Assembly: GCA_025055975.1 (NCBI GenBank)
Contig: JANWWM010000032.1
Span: 1 to 56,474, forward strand
Reading direction: 5' to 3'
From: Chloroherpetonaceae bacterium
Lineage (GTDB): Bacteria > Bacteroidota > Chlorobiia > Chlorobiales > Thermochlorobacteraceae
DNA length: 56,474 bases
Shown here one piece after another: positions 26,626 to 34,601 of this stretch; position 1 is the stretch's first letter; the number at the start of each line of letters is the position of its first letter. The position numbers were made by a program, and so were the translations under genes. The notes beneath the pieces were generated by a model. The model was given only the letters and a program-made list of their open reading frames with translations, was not told the origin of the DNA and searched no databases.

Positions 26626-27225
26626 ATGCCATTCAGGAAGCCAACGCTTTGCGTTCTGCTCTGCCTCTGCGCGCTTGGTTTCCCGAACCAATCAAGCGCG
26701 CAGGCGCTCGACGCGCTGAGCAAGGCGAATTTAATCACGATTTCCGCGCTGGACAACGCGAATGTCCCGCTTGCCGATTCCGTCAATGCCGTTCCGCGCC
26801 TTTTCTTTCAAGCGGCGACGCTGATTGACCAAGATGGCGTCGTCGTGTCGCGTCGAGCCGCCGACAACACCCTCGTCAGCTCGTTTGAAAAAGTTTCCTA
26901 CCTCGCCAAAGGCGTCTTTCGCAAATCCAACGCGCTTGGCGCGTTGAGCTACGAAATCGTCGTCGGCGACGAAGCGAGCGTCGGACGCATCGCGCTATAC
27001 GCCGACGCGGACTTTCGACTTTGCGCCGCCTCGATGCGATGGCGAAAAGTCGAAGGCGGCGCGATATTCTCGCTCAAACGCCTCGTCTCGAACCGCGTCA
27101 GAGAAGAAAATCTCCGAATCGACATGGACGGAAGCGGTTTCTACGAGATGGCTATCGAGAGAAAACCGACGCTTTTTTTGAAGTGGGACAAAGACGGGAA
27201 AATTCTCAAACGTCAAGCCGAGTAG
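26626..27225 (+). CDS. Exported protein of unknown function
   Basis: A 199-residue protein with a signal peptide ([19 protein letters not shown]..., cleavage about SSA-Q at 26). The mature part is predicted soluble with mixed alpha/beta character; no lipobox or membrane helix is visible. No family recognised. The Met at 26626 begins the signal peptide; an open frame from 26476 runs antisense through the amidase gene and is not used. It overlaps the 3' end of the convergent RNase HI gene by 13 nt. Confidence 0.7.
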   Translation: MPFRKPTLCVLLCLCALGFPNQSSAQALDALSKANLITISALDNANVPLADSVNAVPRLFFQAATLIDQDGVVVSRRAADNTLVSSFEKVSYLAKGVFRKSNALGALSYEIVVGDEASVGRIALYADADFRLCAASMRWRKVEGGAIFSLKRLVSNRVREENLRIDMDGSGFYEMAIERKPTLFLKWDKDGKILKRQAE

Positions 27226-27695
27226 CCTTCGTCGGCGGGCAAGTTGGGGCGTTGCGAGGCGGCGACGGCGAGCGCGTCGCATCGTTCATTCTCCGCGATT
27301 CCCGAATGACCTTTCACCCAAAAAAACTCGACTTCGTGCGTTTCGCAGAGCGCCAGCAAGCGTTCCCACAAATCCACGTTGGGCGTGGGCTTCTTTTGCG
27401 AATTGCGCCAACCGTTTCGTCGCCATTCATACACCCAACCTTCGCGCATCGCATCGACCACATACTTGGAGTCGGAATAAACTTTCGCCTTGCAAGGCTT
27501 ATTGAGCGAAGAAAGCGCTTCAATGATGGCGCGGAGTTCCATTCGGTTGTTGGTCGTGCGCGCAAAGCCGCCCGAAATCTCCTTGCGCTTTTTGTCCCAA
27601 AGCAACACCGCGCCATAGCCGCCTCGTCCGGGGTTGCCTTCGCATGCGCCGTCGGCGTAAATGATGACTTCGGGTTTGTTTCGTTGCCGCTTCAA
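27213..27695 (-). CDS. rnhA: Ribonuclease HI
   Basis: A 160-residue RNase HI that degrades RNA in RNA-DNA hybrids. The catalytic carboxylates are recognisable: Asp in [13 protein letters not shown], Glu in NNRMELRAI, Asp in [10 protein letters not shown], and the last Asp in [12 protein letters not shown], with the loop His in WVKGHSG. There is no ATG in the conserved N-terminal region. A TTG at 27695 overlaps the TGA of the upstream ROK kinase gene (TTGA) and gives a normal length, so it is proposed as the start with translational coupling. The open frame continues upstream inside the kinase gene but looks non-coding. Confidence 0.92.
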   Translation of the reverse strand: MKRQRNKPEVIIYADGACEGNPGRGGYGAVLLWDKKRKEISGGFARTTNNRMELRAIIEALSSLNKPCKAKVYSDSKYVVDAMREGWVYEWRRNGWRNSQKKPTPNVDLWERLLALCETHEVEFFWVKGHSGIAENERCDALAVAASQRPNLPADEGYSA

Positions 27696-28693
27696 AGCTT
27701 TGCGTCGGTTTGAACGAGCGCGTTCGCGCCCTGAAAGCAAAGCGCCGCCGCGCCCATGACGCCCGCGCGATTGCCAAGCGTTGCGGGCAGAATTTCCAAT
27801 CCTTCTCGCATCGCCGCAAGGGTGAAGCGTTGGGCTTGTTCGAGCGTCGGCTTCAAGAGAAACTCTCCCGCGCCCGCCACGCCGCCGCCGACGACGAACT
27901 TTCGCGCATCGAGAATCGAGACGAGCGTTCCGATGCCCGCGCCGAGAACTTCGCCGACGTATCGCCACACGCGAAGCGCGACCTCGTCGCCGCGCTTTGC
28001 CGCCTCGGTCAAGCGTTCAGGGTCGAGTTTGGACAAATCGCCGTCGCACAGCTCGCCAATGATTTTGGAAGGCGATTGCGAAAGAAGCGCGCGCGCGTAA
28101 GCCGTGATTTGTCGGTGTCCAATCAAGCCCTCGATCGTGCCGCGAATGCCCGCATGAACGGTCTCGCCATCATAGTTAATCGTGACGTGTCCGATTTCGC
28201 CCGCGCCGCCCGTCGAGCCGCGAAAAATCTTCTTGTTCAGAATGATGCCGCCTCCAACGCCCGTGCCGAGCGTAATCATCACGAAGTCGCGGAACGCCTT
28301 GCCCGCGCCGAATTCCGATTCGCCGAGCGCGGCGAGATTCGCGTCGTTTTCCACGTAAATCGGCGGCGCGAAACCAAACGCTCGTCGCATCTCCGCCTGC
28401 GCCAGCGCGGCAAGATGGACGTTCTCCCAATCAGGCACGTTCGTGAGCGTTTTGATGACCCCATCGTAGCCCACCACCCCTGGCACGCCGATTCCAACGC
28501 CCAGCAAGTCGGCGCGATCGCGCCCGTCCAACAGCGTTGCAACGCCTTTGAGCACATTTCGAACGACGATGGCTTTGCCCTTCTCGCCCTCCGTAAGTTC
28601 TCTCGCCTCGGCAAGCATCTCGCCCGATCTTGAGACGAGGGCGAATTTGATGAACGTCGCGCCGACATCGACCCCAATTGCGAATTCTGGCAT
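27692..28693 (-). CDS. ROK-family sugar kinase (glucokinase-like)
   Basis: A 333-residue cytoplasmic sugar kinase of the ROK family. The phosphate-binding motif [15 protein letters not shown] opens the protein. The sugar-contact region [13 protein letters not shown], the glycine-rich [14 protein letters not shown] and GGAGEIGHV follow, and a C-terminal adenosine motif is present. The usual ROK zinc-binding Cys cluster (CxCGxxGCxE) is replaced by [10 protein letters not shown], so zinc is probably not bound there. Glucose is the commonest substrate but is not proven. The Met at 28693 matches the family start. RNase HI follows with a TTGA overlap. Confidence 0.9.
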   Translation of the reverse strand: MPEFAIGVDVGATFIKFALVSRSGEMLAEARELTEGEKGKAIVVRNVLKGVATLLDGRDRADLLGVGIGVPGVVGYDGVIKTLTNVPDWENVHLAALAQAEMRRAFGFAPPIYVENDANLAALGESEFGAGKAFRDFVMITLGTGVGGGIILNKKIFRGSTGGAGEIGHVTINYDGETVHAGIRGTIEGLIGHRQITAYARALLSQSPSKIIGELCDGDLSKLDPERLTEAAKRGDEVALRVWRYVGEVLGAGIGTLVSILDARKFVVGGGVAGAGEFLLKPTLEQAQRFTLAAMREGLEILPATLGNRAGVMGAAALCFQGANALVQTDAKL

Positions 28694-28857
28694 TTTTGAC
28701 TTGGATTTCGACGAAAATCGAGCCGCGAAATTAGCGCGATAAGGCGAGAAAAACATTGCGAAGAAATGGAGCGAAGATTTTTATATTTCCAGTTGCGCGT
28801 CTGCCCGATGAGACTTCACGTTTGAACAACGAGGCTACTTAACCTATTGCCGCCGTT

Positions 28858-30954
28858 ATGACAACGAACGAGACAATTTTCATTCTCGACCAAGTTGGTC
28901 TGCCCGCCACGATTACGCAGGAAGGTCTGAAAACCTTGGGCTACGCTTTCGAGTATTATCGCTACAAGCAAGGCATTGAGCGTCTTGCCGCGATTCAAGC
29001 GCAAGGCGAATCGGTTTCCAACGTGTTGCTGTTGGTCGATGCCACGACGGTTCATCGCGCCAAGCAACTCATTCCAGCGGACATTCGGCGAAACTTGGCG
29101 ATCGTCGCGCTCGGTTCGCGCGAAGAATTCGAGGAGATTGGCGGCGTTGGCGAGGTCATCAATCGCTTTGGCGCGGTTGACATTTTGGAGAATCCCGTTA
29201 CGCCGATGGCGTTCAACATGCTTCTTCATCGCGTCGAGCATCTTTTCCGTCAGCAACAACGCCTTCGCTTGCTTCAACGCGAACTTTCGGAATCGCAAAG
29301 CGAATTGCAACGCATCAGCGACTTGGGCGCGGCGCTTTCCAATGAAAGCGACACCGAAAAATTGCTCGACACGATTCTCACCTCTTGCATGGAAATGACG
29401 GGCGCGGACGCGGGCAGTCTCTACTTCGTCGAGAAAAAGCCCGACGTGGAATTCGACGAGCGCGATTATTTCGCCGACAAGCAACTGCGCTTCCGATACG
29501 CCAAGAACATGAGCCGCGACATTCCCCTGCAAGGCTTCGTGATGCCGATTACGCCCAAGAGCATCGTCGGCTACGTCGCCCTTTCGCGCGCGCCGCTCAC
29601 GATTCCCGACGTCTATCACCTGCCCGACGGCGTTCCGTATAGCTTCGGCGGCAGAGCCTTCGACGAAAAATGGAACTACCGAATGAAGTCGATGCTCACC
29701 GTCCCGATGCTCAACCGCGAGCGCGAACCCATCGGCGTAATCCAACTGATGAACAAAAAGCGCGACTATCGCGTGCCGCTCCCCGACAACATCGCCGATT
29801 GGAAAGGTCTCGTGCTTCCCTTCACGCGACGCGACGAACTTTTCATCTACTCCCTCGCCTCGCAAGCGGGCATCGCCTACGAAAACAAACTGCTCTACGA
29901 CGAGCAAAAGAACCTGCTCGAATCGTTCATCAAGCTCATCGCCGACGCGATCGATAAAAAGTCTCCCTACACGGGCGGACATTGCAATCGCGTCCCCGTC
30001 CTGACCGAAATGCTCGCCAAAGCCGCTTGCGAATCCCAAGAGGGCATTTTCAAAGATTTCAACCTCACGCCTGAACAGTGGTATGAACTGCACATCGCGG
30101 CGTGGCTTCACGATTGCGGCAAAATCACCACGCCCGTGCACGTGATGGACAAATCCACGAAGCTCGAAACCATCTACGACCGCATTCACGAGGTCAAAAC
30201 GCGCTTCGAAATTCTGCGCCGCGACGCTTACATCGACTATCTTCTCGCGCTTCAACGCAACGGCGTTTCGCCCGAACGGCTCGAAGCCGAATACAAAGCC
30301 CGTTTGGCGCAAATCGACGACGACGAGAAATTCATCGAGGAAGTCAACATCGGCGGCGAATACTTGGCGGACGAGAAAATCAATCGCATCGCCAAAATCG
30401 GCGCGCAAAAAATCGTCATTGGCGGCAAGGAGCGCGACTTCTTGAGCGGCGAGGAAATCTACAACCTTTCCGTCCGCAAAGGCACGCTCACGCCCGAAGA
30501 GCGCAAAATCATCAACGACCACATCGTCGTTACCATCGAGATGCTCGAACAACTGCCGTTCCCGCGCAACCTAAAGCGCGTGCCCGAATACGCGGGCGGA
30601 CATCACGAAAAAATGGACGGCACGGGCTACCCGCGAGGCTTGCGCCGCGAGCAAATGTCGATTCCCGCGCGCATCATGGCGATCGCCGACGTCTTCGAGG
30701 CGCTCACCGCCGTCGACCGTCCCTACAAGAAAGGCAAAACCCTCAGCGAAACGATGGCAATCCTCGCCAAAATGAAAGCCGAGCATCATTTAGACCCCGA
30801 CATCTTGGATCTCTTCGTCAAATCGGGAGTGTATAAGAAATACGCCAAAAAGTTTATGAACCCCGACCAAATCGACGAAGTCGACGAAGCGGCGTTCCTT
30901 GCGGTGAAACCAAAGCCGCTCGCGCCGAAAGAAGCCGACGCCGTAAAAGCGTAG
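28858..30954 (+). CDS. GAF and HD-GYP domain protein, probable cyclic-di-GMP phosphodiesterase
   Basis: A 698-residue cytoplasmic signalling protein. Residues 1 to about 130 resemble a degenerate receiver domain (TIFILDQVG..., IVALGSREEF). A coiled-coil linker (about 130-155) leads into a GAF domain (about 155-345). The HD-GYP domain follows: metal-binding HD at His418-Asp419 (WLHDCGK) and HHEKMDGTGYP with the GYP triplet at 590-592. Between them lies an insertion of roughly 115 residues rich in charged residues (KATKLETIYDRIHEVKTRFEIL type), which occurs in a known HD-GYP subgroup. It likely hydrolyses c-di-GMP or a related dinucleotide in response to a small ligand. The next gene starts 33 nt downstream. 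Confidence 0.88.
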   Translation: MTTNETIFILDQVGLPATITQEGLKTLGYAFEYYRYKQGIERLAAIQAQGESVSNVLLLVDATTVHRAKQLIPADIRRNLAIVALGSREEFEEIGGVGEVINRFGAVDILENPVTPMAFNMLLHRVEHLFRQQQRLRLLQRELSESQSELQRISDLGAALSNESDTEKLLDTILTSCMEMTGADAGSLYFVEKKPDVEFDERDYFADKQLRFRYAKNMSRDIPLQGFVMPITPKSIVGYVALSRAPLTIPDVYHLPDGVPYSFGGRAFDEKWNYRMKSMLTVPMLNREREPIGVIQLMNKKRDYRVPLPDNIADWKGLVLPFTRRDELFIYSLASQAGIAYENKLLYDEQKNLLESFIKLIADAIDKKSPYTGGHCNRVPVLTEMLAKAACESQEGIFKDFNLTPEQWYELHIAAWLHDCGKITTPVHVMDKSTKLETIYDRIHEVKTRFEILRRDAYIDYLLALQRNGVSPERLEAEYKARLAQIDDDEKFIEEVNIGGEYLADEKINRIAKIGAQKIVIGGKERDFLSGEEIYNLSVRKGTLTPEERKIINDHIVVTIEMLEQLPFPRNLKRVPEYAGGHHEKMDGTGYPRGLRREQMSIPARIMAIADVFEALTAVDRPYKKGKTLSETMAILAKMKAEHHLDPDILDLFVKSGVYKKYAKKFMNPDQIDEVDEAAFLAVKPKPLAPKEADAVKA

Positions 30955-30987
30955 CGCGACTTGTCCAACCAAGCAGACTCCAAACCA

Positions 30988-32028
30988 ATGAAACGCTTTT
31001 GCTTCCTCGCTTTGATTCTGCTGACGTCGCTCAGGCTGAACGCGCAACAAGCCTCGACCTTTTTTCCGTCTCAAAACGGCTACAAGTGGTTCTATCAAAT
31101 CGTAACTCTCGACACGCTTCAAAATCCCATCGCGGGCACGGAACGGACGCAAAAGGATTCGCTCGCGGGCGAGATGCTCTATCAAGGCAAAACGGCGAAA
31201 ATCATTCTCACGCTCAACGGCGCCTTGAACGACACGTCGTTCGTGAGTTTGGAAGGAACGAATGCGTTTCAATACGTGGGCGCGGACATTCCGATTGGCG
31301 ATTTGCCGCCCGCCCTCGGCGATTCGCTTCAAGCGCTTTTCGGGTGGTATGCCACGTTCCGTTTCGCCCAACCCGTCAATCAAAATTATACCCTTCTCTC
31401 GCGCTCTTTCACCGTGCCGCTGGATTCGTCGACCAATCTGCCGCTCGTCATCACGGTAACGGGACGACGTCTTTCCGACCAAACCGTAACCGTCCCGTTT
31501 GGCACGTTCCAAAACGCCAAACGCTTTCTGATTACGACGAGCGTCGGCGCGCAAGTGCTGCCGCCTCCTTTTCCCGCGCTTCCGCTGTTCTCGATTCCCG
31601 ACACGACTTGGATTGCGCAGGGCACGTGGATTGTTCGGCGCGTTACGCCAACGGTCAACGTGAATCTCTCGACCTTTGGCGTTCCGCCTTTTACGTTGCC
31701 CGGTCAGCGCGTCGTTCTTGCTCGAGAGCCGCTTTCGGCTTCGCCGTCGCCAACACCCGTCGCCTTTGAACTCGCGCAGAACTATCCCAATCCGTTCAAT
31801 CCGACGACGGTCATTCCGTATCGGCTGTCCGCGCCGAGCGACGTGAGGTTGGAGGTCTTCGATATGTTGGGTCGAAAGGTCGCAACGCTCGTCGATGCGC
31901 GGCAAGGCGCGGGTTCGCATCGCGTCGCGTTCAACGCCGCCGCGTTCAACCTGTCGAGCGGAATGTATTTCTACAAGCTCTCGGCGGGCGCGTTTTCGGA
32001 GACGCGCAAAATGATTTTCTCGAAGTAA
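30988..32028 (+). CDS. Secreted protein with C-terminal type IX secretion sorting domain
   Basis: A 346-residue secreted protein. A signal peptide (MKRFCFLALILLTSLRLNAQ) precedes about 235 residues of unrecognised beta-rich sequence (FPSQNGYKWFYQIVTLD..., GDLPPALGDSLQALFGWYA). The C-terminal 85 residues form a T9SS type A sorting domain ([12 protein letters not shown] ... SGMYFYKLSAG ... KMIFSK), closely similar to that at 21336. It sits between the HD-GYP gene and purK with short gaps. The cargo function is unknown. A TTG at 30961 opens the same frame but the ATG at 30988 begins the signal peptide. Confidence 0.9.
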   Translation: MKRFCFLALILLTSLRLNAQQASTFFPSQNGYKWFYQIVTLDTLQNPIAGTERTQKDSLAGEMLYQGKTAKIILTLNGALNDTSFVSLEGTNAFQYVGADIPIGDLPPALGDSLQALFGWYATFRFAQPVNQNYTLLSRSFTVPLDSSTNLPLVITVTGRRLSDQTVTVPFGTFQNAKRFLITTSVGAQVLPPPFPALPLFSIPDTTWIAQGTWIVRRVTPTVNVNLSTFGVPPFTLPGQRVVLAREPLSASPSPTPVAFELAQNYPNPFNPTTVIPYRLSAPSDVRLEVFDMLGRKVATLVDARQGAGSHRVAFNAAAFNLSSGMYFYKLSAGAFSETRKMIFSK

Positions 32029-32061
32029 TCTCGTCGCAAAACGTCTTAACTCTTCTCTCGC

Positions 32062-33198
32062 TTGGAACGATTGACGATTGGCTTTCTGGGCGGCGGACAA
32101 CTGGCTCGAATGTCGGCTTACGCCGCTTTTCGTTTGGGAATGATGGTGGCGATTTACGAGCGCGCGCCGAATAGCCCCGCCAGTCAAATCACGCCGCTCT
32201 CGTTTGTGGGAGAATGGGAAGACGAAACGACCCTCGCTCGCTTTGCCGACTGCGCCTCCGTCATCACGCTCGAAAACGAGTTCATCGCGCCGAAGATTCT
32301 GCAACGCTTGGAATCGCTTGGCAAGCGCGTTTATCCGACATCCAAAACCATCGCCCTCGTTCAAGACAAATTGGTTCAGAAGCAAACCCTGCGCGCCAAC
32401 CGCCTGACCGTCGCCGATTTTGCCGCCATTCGCTCGGCGAAGGAGGCGGAAGATTTCGGGCGAACCTACGGCTATCCGTTTCTGCTCAAATCGCGCACGG
32501 GCGGCTACGACGGCTACGGCAATCGCACCGTCGCGTCGCCCGACGAGATTCCCGCGGCGATGTCGGCTCTCGGCTTCCCCGCGCGAGAATTGATGGCGGA
32601 AGCCTTCGTGCGTTTCGAAATGGAACTCGCCACCATCGTGGCGCGCTCGCTCAGCGGAGAGGTCAAGACCTATCCCATCGTGGAGACGATTCAGGAAAAT
32701 CACATCTGCAAAATCGTCAAAGCCCCCGCGTCGATCGACGACTCGACCAAACGAGCGGCGCGAGAACTGGCGGAAGCGGCTATTGAAGCCATCGACGGCG
32801 TGGGCGTGTTCGGCGTGGAGATGTTTCTTGCCAAAGACGGAACGGCATTGATAAACGAACTCGCCCCGCGCCCGCACAATTCAGGGCACTACACGATCGA
32901 GGCGTGCGTTACGTCGCAGTTTGAAAATCACATCCGCGCGATTTTGAACTATCCGCTCGGCGACGTGTCAATGATTGCGCCTGCCGCCGTTATGGTCAAT
33001 GCGTTAGGCAAGCGAAATTGCCCCGTCTCGCTCGATTCGCTTCCCAACGCGCTTCGTTTTCCGAGAGCGAAAGCGCACATCTACGGCAAAGCCGATTCGC
33101 GTCTTGGACGGAAAATGGGGCACATCACCGTCGTTGGCGACAGCGTCGAAGCGTGCCTGTCCGAAGCCACCCTCGCCGAATCCGCTCTAATGCTCTGA
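32062..33198 (+). CDS. purK: N5-carboxyaminoimidazole ribonucleotide synthase
   Basis: A 378-residue ATP-grasp enzyme of purine synthesis that carboxylates AIR to N5-CAIR using bicarbonate and ATP, working with PurE. The N-terminal nucleotide motif IGFLGGGQLARM, the ATP-grasp segment GYPFLLKSRTGGYDGYGN, EAFVRFEMELATIVARS, VFGVEMFLAKDGTALINELAPRPHNSGHYTIEA and the C-terminal domain are all present. No ATG is available: translation probably starts at TTG 32062 (MERLTIGFLGGG) or TTG 32071. Length is normal. PurE is not in the window. Confidence 0.94.
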   Translation: MERLTIGFLGGGQLARMSAYAAFRLGMMVAIYERAPNSPASQITPLSFVGEWEDETTLARFADCASVITLENEFIAPKILQRLESLGKRVYPTSKTIALVQDKLVQKQTLRANRLTVADFAAIRSAKEAEDFGRTYGYPFLLKSRTGGYDGYGNRTVASPDEIPAAMSALGFPARELMAEAFVRFEMELATIVARSLSGEVKTYPIVETIQENHICKIVKAPASIDDSTKRAARELAEAAIEAIDGVGVFGVEMFLAKDGTALINELAPRPHNSGHYTIEACVTSQFENHIRAILNYPLGDVSMIAPAAVMVNALGKRNCPVSLDSLPNALRFPRAKAHIYGKADSRLGRKMGHITVVGDSVEACLSEATLAESALML

Positions 33199-33226
33199 CC
33201 GCGCCTTTGGACGAGAATTTGAATTT

Positions 33227-33257
33227 TTGCAAAACGGCGATAATTGTCGTATTTTTC
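33227..33257 (+). promoter_or_regulatory. Promoter for the LytM endopeptidase gene
   Basis: TTGCAA at 33227-33232, 17-nt spacer, TATTTT at 33250-33255; also readable as TTG-N20-TATTTTTC in the Bacteroidota form. It lies in the AT-rich gap after purK, about 45 nt before the ATG at 33301. Confidence 0.5.
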
Positions 33258-33300
33258 GATACTTTTTTCACGCCAAAACAAAACGCGCTTCATTTCATCA

Positions 33301-34233
33301 ATGCCGAGAAACCGTTACTTTTATTTTTCCGACGAAGAGTGCAAATACGTGGAGGTAAAGCGCGGTCAGGGCGCGCTTTTCGCGGCGCTTTTCGTCGCGT
33401 TGCTTTTGCTTTCGGGCGGCGCGGTCGCCACGCTCCATTTCTACTTCAAGATTCCCGTCATTCCCTTTGACGCGCAGAGCCAAGCGGACAAAGAAATTCA
33501 GCGGCTCAACGAGAAGCTCGACCGAATGGCGAAGGCGTTGGAAAAATTGGCTCAAGCCGACAACTCCCTGCGCCTTGCCGTCAATTTGCCCACGGTCTCC
33601 GAAGAAGAAAAACGAATGGGCACGGGCGGCAACCGATTAAGCTTGCTCGAATCGCCAATGCCCGCCGCGCTTGCGACGACGGCGCAACTCATCAACCAAC
33701 TTGCGCGCCGCATCGAGAATCAGGAGCGAAGCTACGCGGAGATTTTCAGCAAATACAAAGAAAATCAGGAGCTTTTCGCGCGCATTCCCGCCATCAAGCC
33801 CATCAACGCGCCGCGCACCAGCGGCTTTGGAATGCGTCTTCACCCGATATATCAAATCATGAAGTTTCATTCGGGGCAAGATTTCACCGCGCCCATCGGC
33901 ACGCCGATTTACGCCACGGGCAACGGCGTCGTGGAAACCGCTTCCTTCGTAGATGGCTACGGTAACTGCGTCATCATTGATCACGGCTTTGGTTACAAGA
34001 CGGTGTACGCGCATCAATCCAAGCTCAACGTGAAAGTTGGTCAAGCGGTCAAGCGAGGACAACTGATTGGATTCGTTGGCAACACGGGCGTTTCCGAAGC
34101 GCCGCATCTGCACTACGAGGTCATCAAAGACGGCGTGAAGGTGAATCCGTCTTCGTATTTCTTCGAAGACATGACGCCCGAAGAATACAACGCGGCGGCG
34201 CAAGCGACCGAGCGCGCGCTCACGAAACAGTGA
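33301..34233 (+). CDS. M23-family (LytM) metalloendopeptidase, membrane-anchored
   Basis: A 310-residue envelope peptidase. A short cytoplasmic start (MPRNRYFYFSDEECKYVEV) precedes one membrane helix (about 24-47), then a coiled-coil segment (IQRLNEKLDRMAKALEKLA) and a C-terminal LytM domain at about 170-290. Zinc ligands are visible in FHSGQDFTAPIGTPIY (H-x3-D) and in HLHYEVI (H-x-H). The domain should hydrolyse peptidoglycan cross-links or regulate amidases. Length and layout match NlpD/MepM-like and CdsD-like enzymes of the FCB group. The Met at 33301 gives the typical conserved start. Confidence 0.92.
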   Translation: MPRNRYFYFSDEECKYVEVKRGQGALFAALFVALLLLSGGAVATLHFYFKIPVIPFDAQSQADKEIQRLNEKLDRMAKALEKLAQADNSLRLAVNLPTVSEEEKRMGTGGNRLSLLESPMPAALATTAQLINQLARRIENQERSYAEIFSKYKENQELFARIPAIKPINAPRTSGFGMRLHPIYQIMKFHSGQDFTAPIGTPIYATGNGVVETASFVDGYGNCVIIDHGFGYKTVYAHQSKLNVKVGQAVKRGQLIGFVGNTGVSEAPHLHYEVIKDGVKVNPSSYFFEDMTPEEYNAAAQATERALTKQ

Positions 34234-34345
34234 AATGAAATTTTCGCTAAAAGTTTGACGCAAGGGAACGATTCGATCGCAAAGACAATTTTTTAACCCC
34301 GAAATTTCGCTAATCGCTAACCCAAACTTATTAGTTACGCGAACT

Positions 34346-34573
34346 ATGTACTGGAACATGGATTTGGCGCGCTACCTCATCGACGCGCCTTGGCCCGCAA
34401 CGAAAGAAGAACTCATCGACTATGCCAATCGCATCGGGGCGCCGCAAGAAGTTCTCGATAACCTCTACGAACTTACGAGCGACGAGCCTTACGAAAGCAT
34501 CGAGGAAATCTGGCCCGACTTTCCGACCAACGAAGATTTCTACTACAACGACGAAGACTCCGACAATTACTGA
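34346..34573 (+). CDS. DUF2795 small protein
   Basis: A 75-residue acidic cytoplasmic protein. The core LARYLIDAPWPATKEELIDYANRIGAP...VLDNLYELTSDEPYESIEEIW matches the DUF2795 family, a small helical domain common in bacteria with unknown function. The tail is strongly acidic (FYYNDEDSDNY). The ATG at 34346 is preceded by an AT-rich stretch. Its stop at 34571-34573 lies within the region used as the start of the BamA-like gene in another frame. Confidence 0.85.
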   Translation: MYWNMDLARYLIDAPWPATKEELIDYANRIGAPQEVLDNLYELTSDEPYESIEEIWPDFPTNEDFYYNDEDSDNY

Positions 34574-34601
34574 CTTCGTTCATCGTCGGACTTCTCTCGG
34601 C

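Noticed and set aside
28756..28857. Promoter TTGAAC-N17-TATTGC just before the HD-GYP gene
   Set aside because: It would put the transcription start on the ATG itself, and the -10 element is poor.
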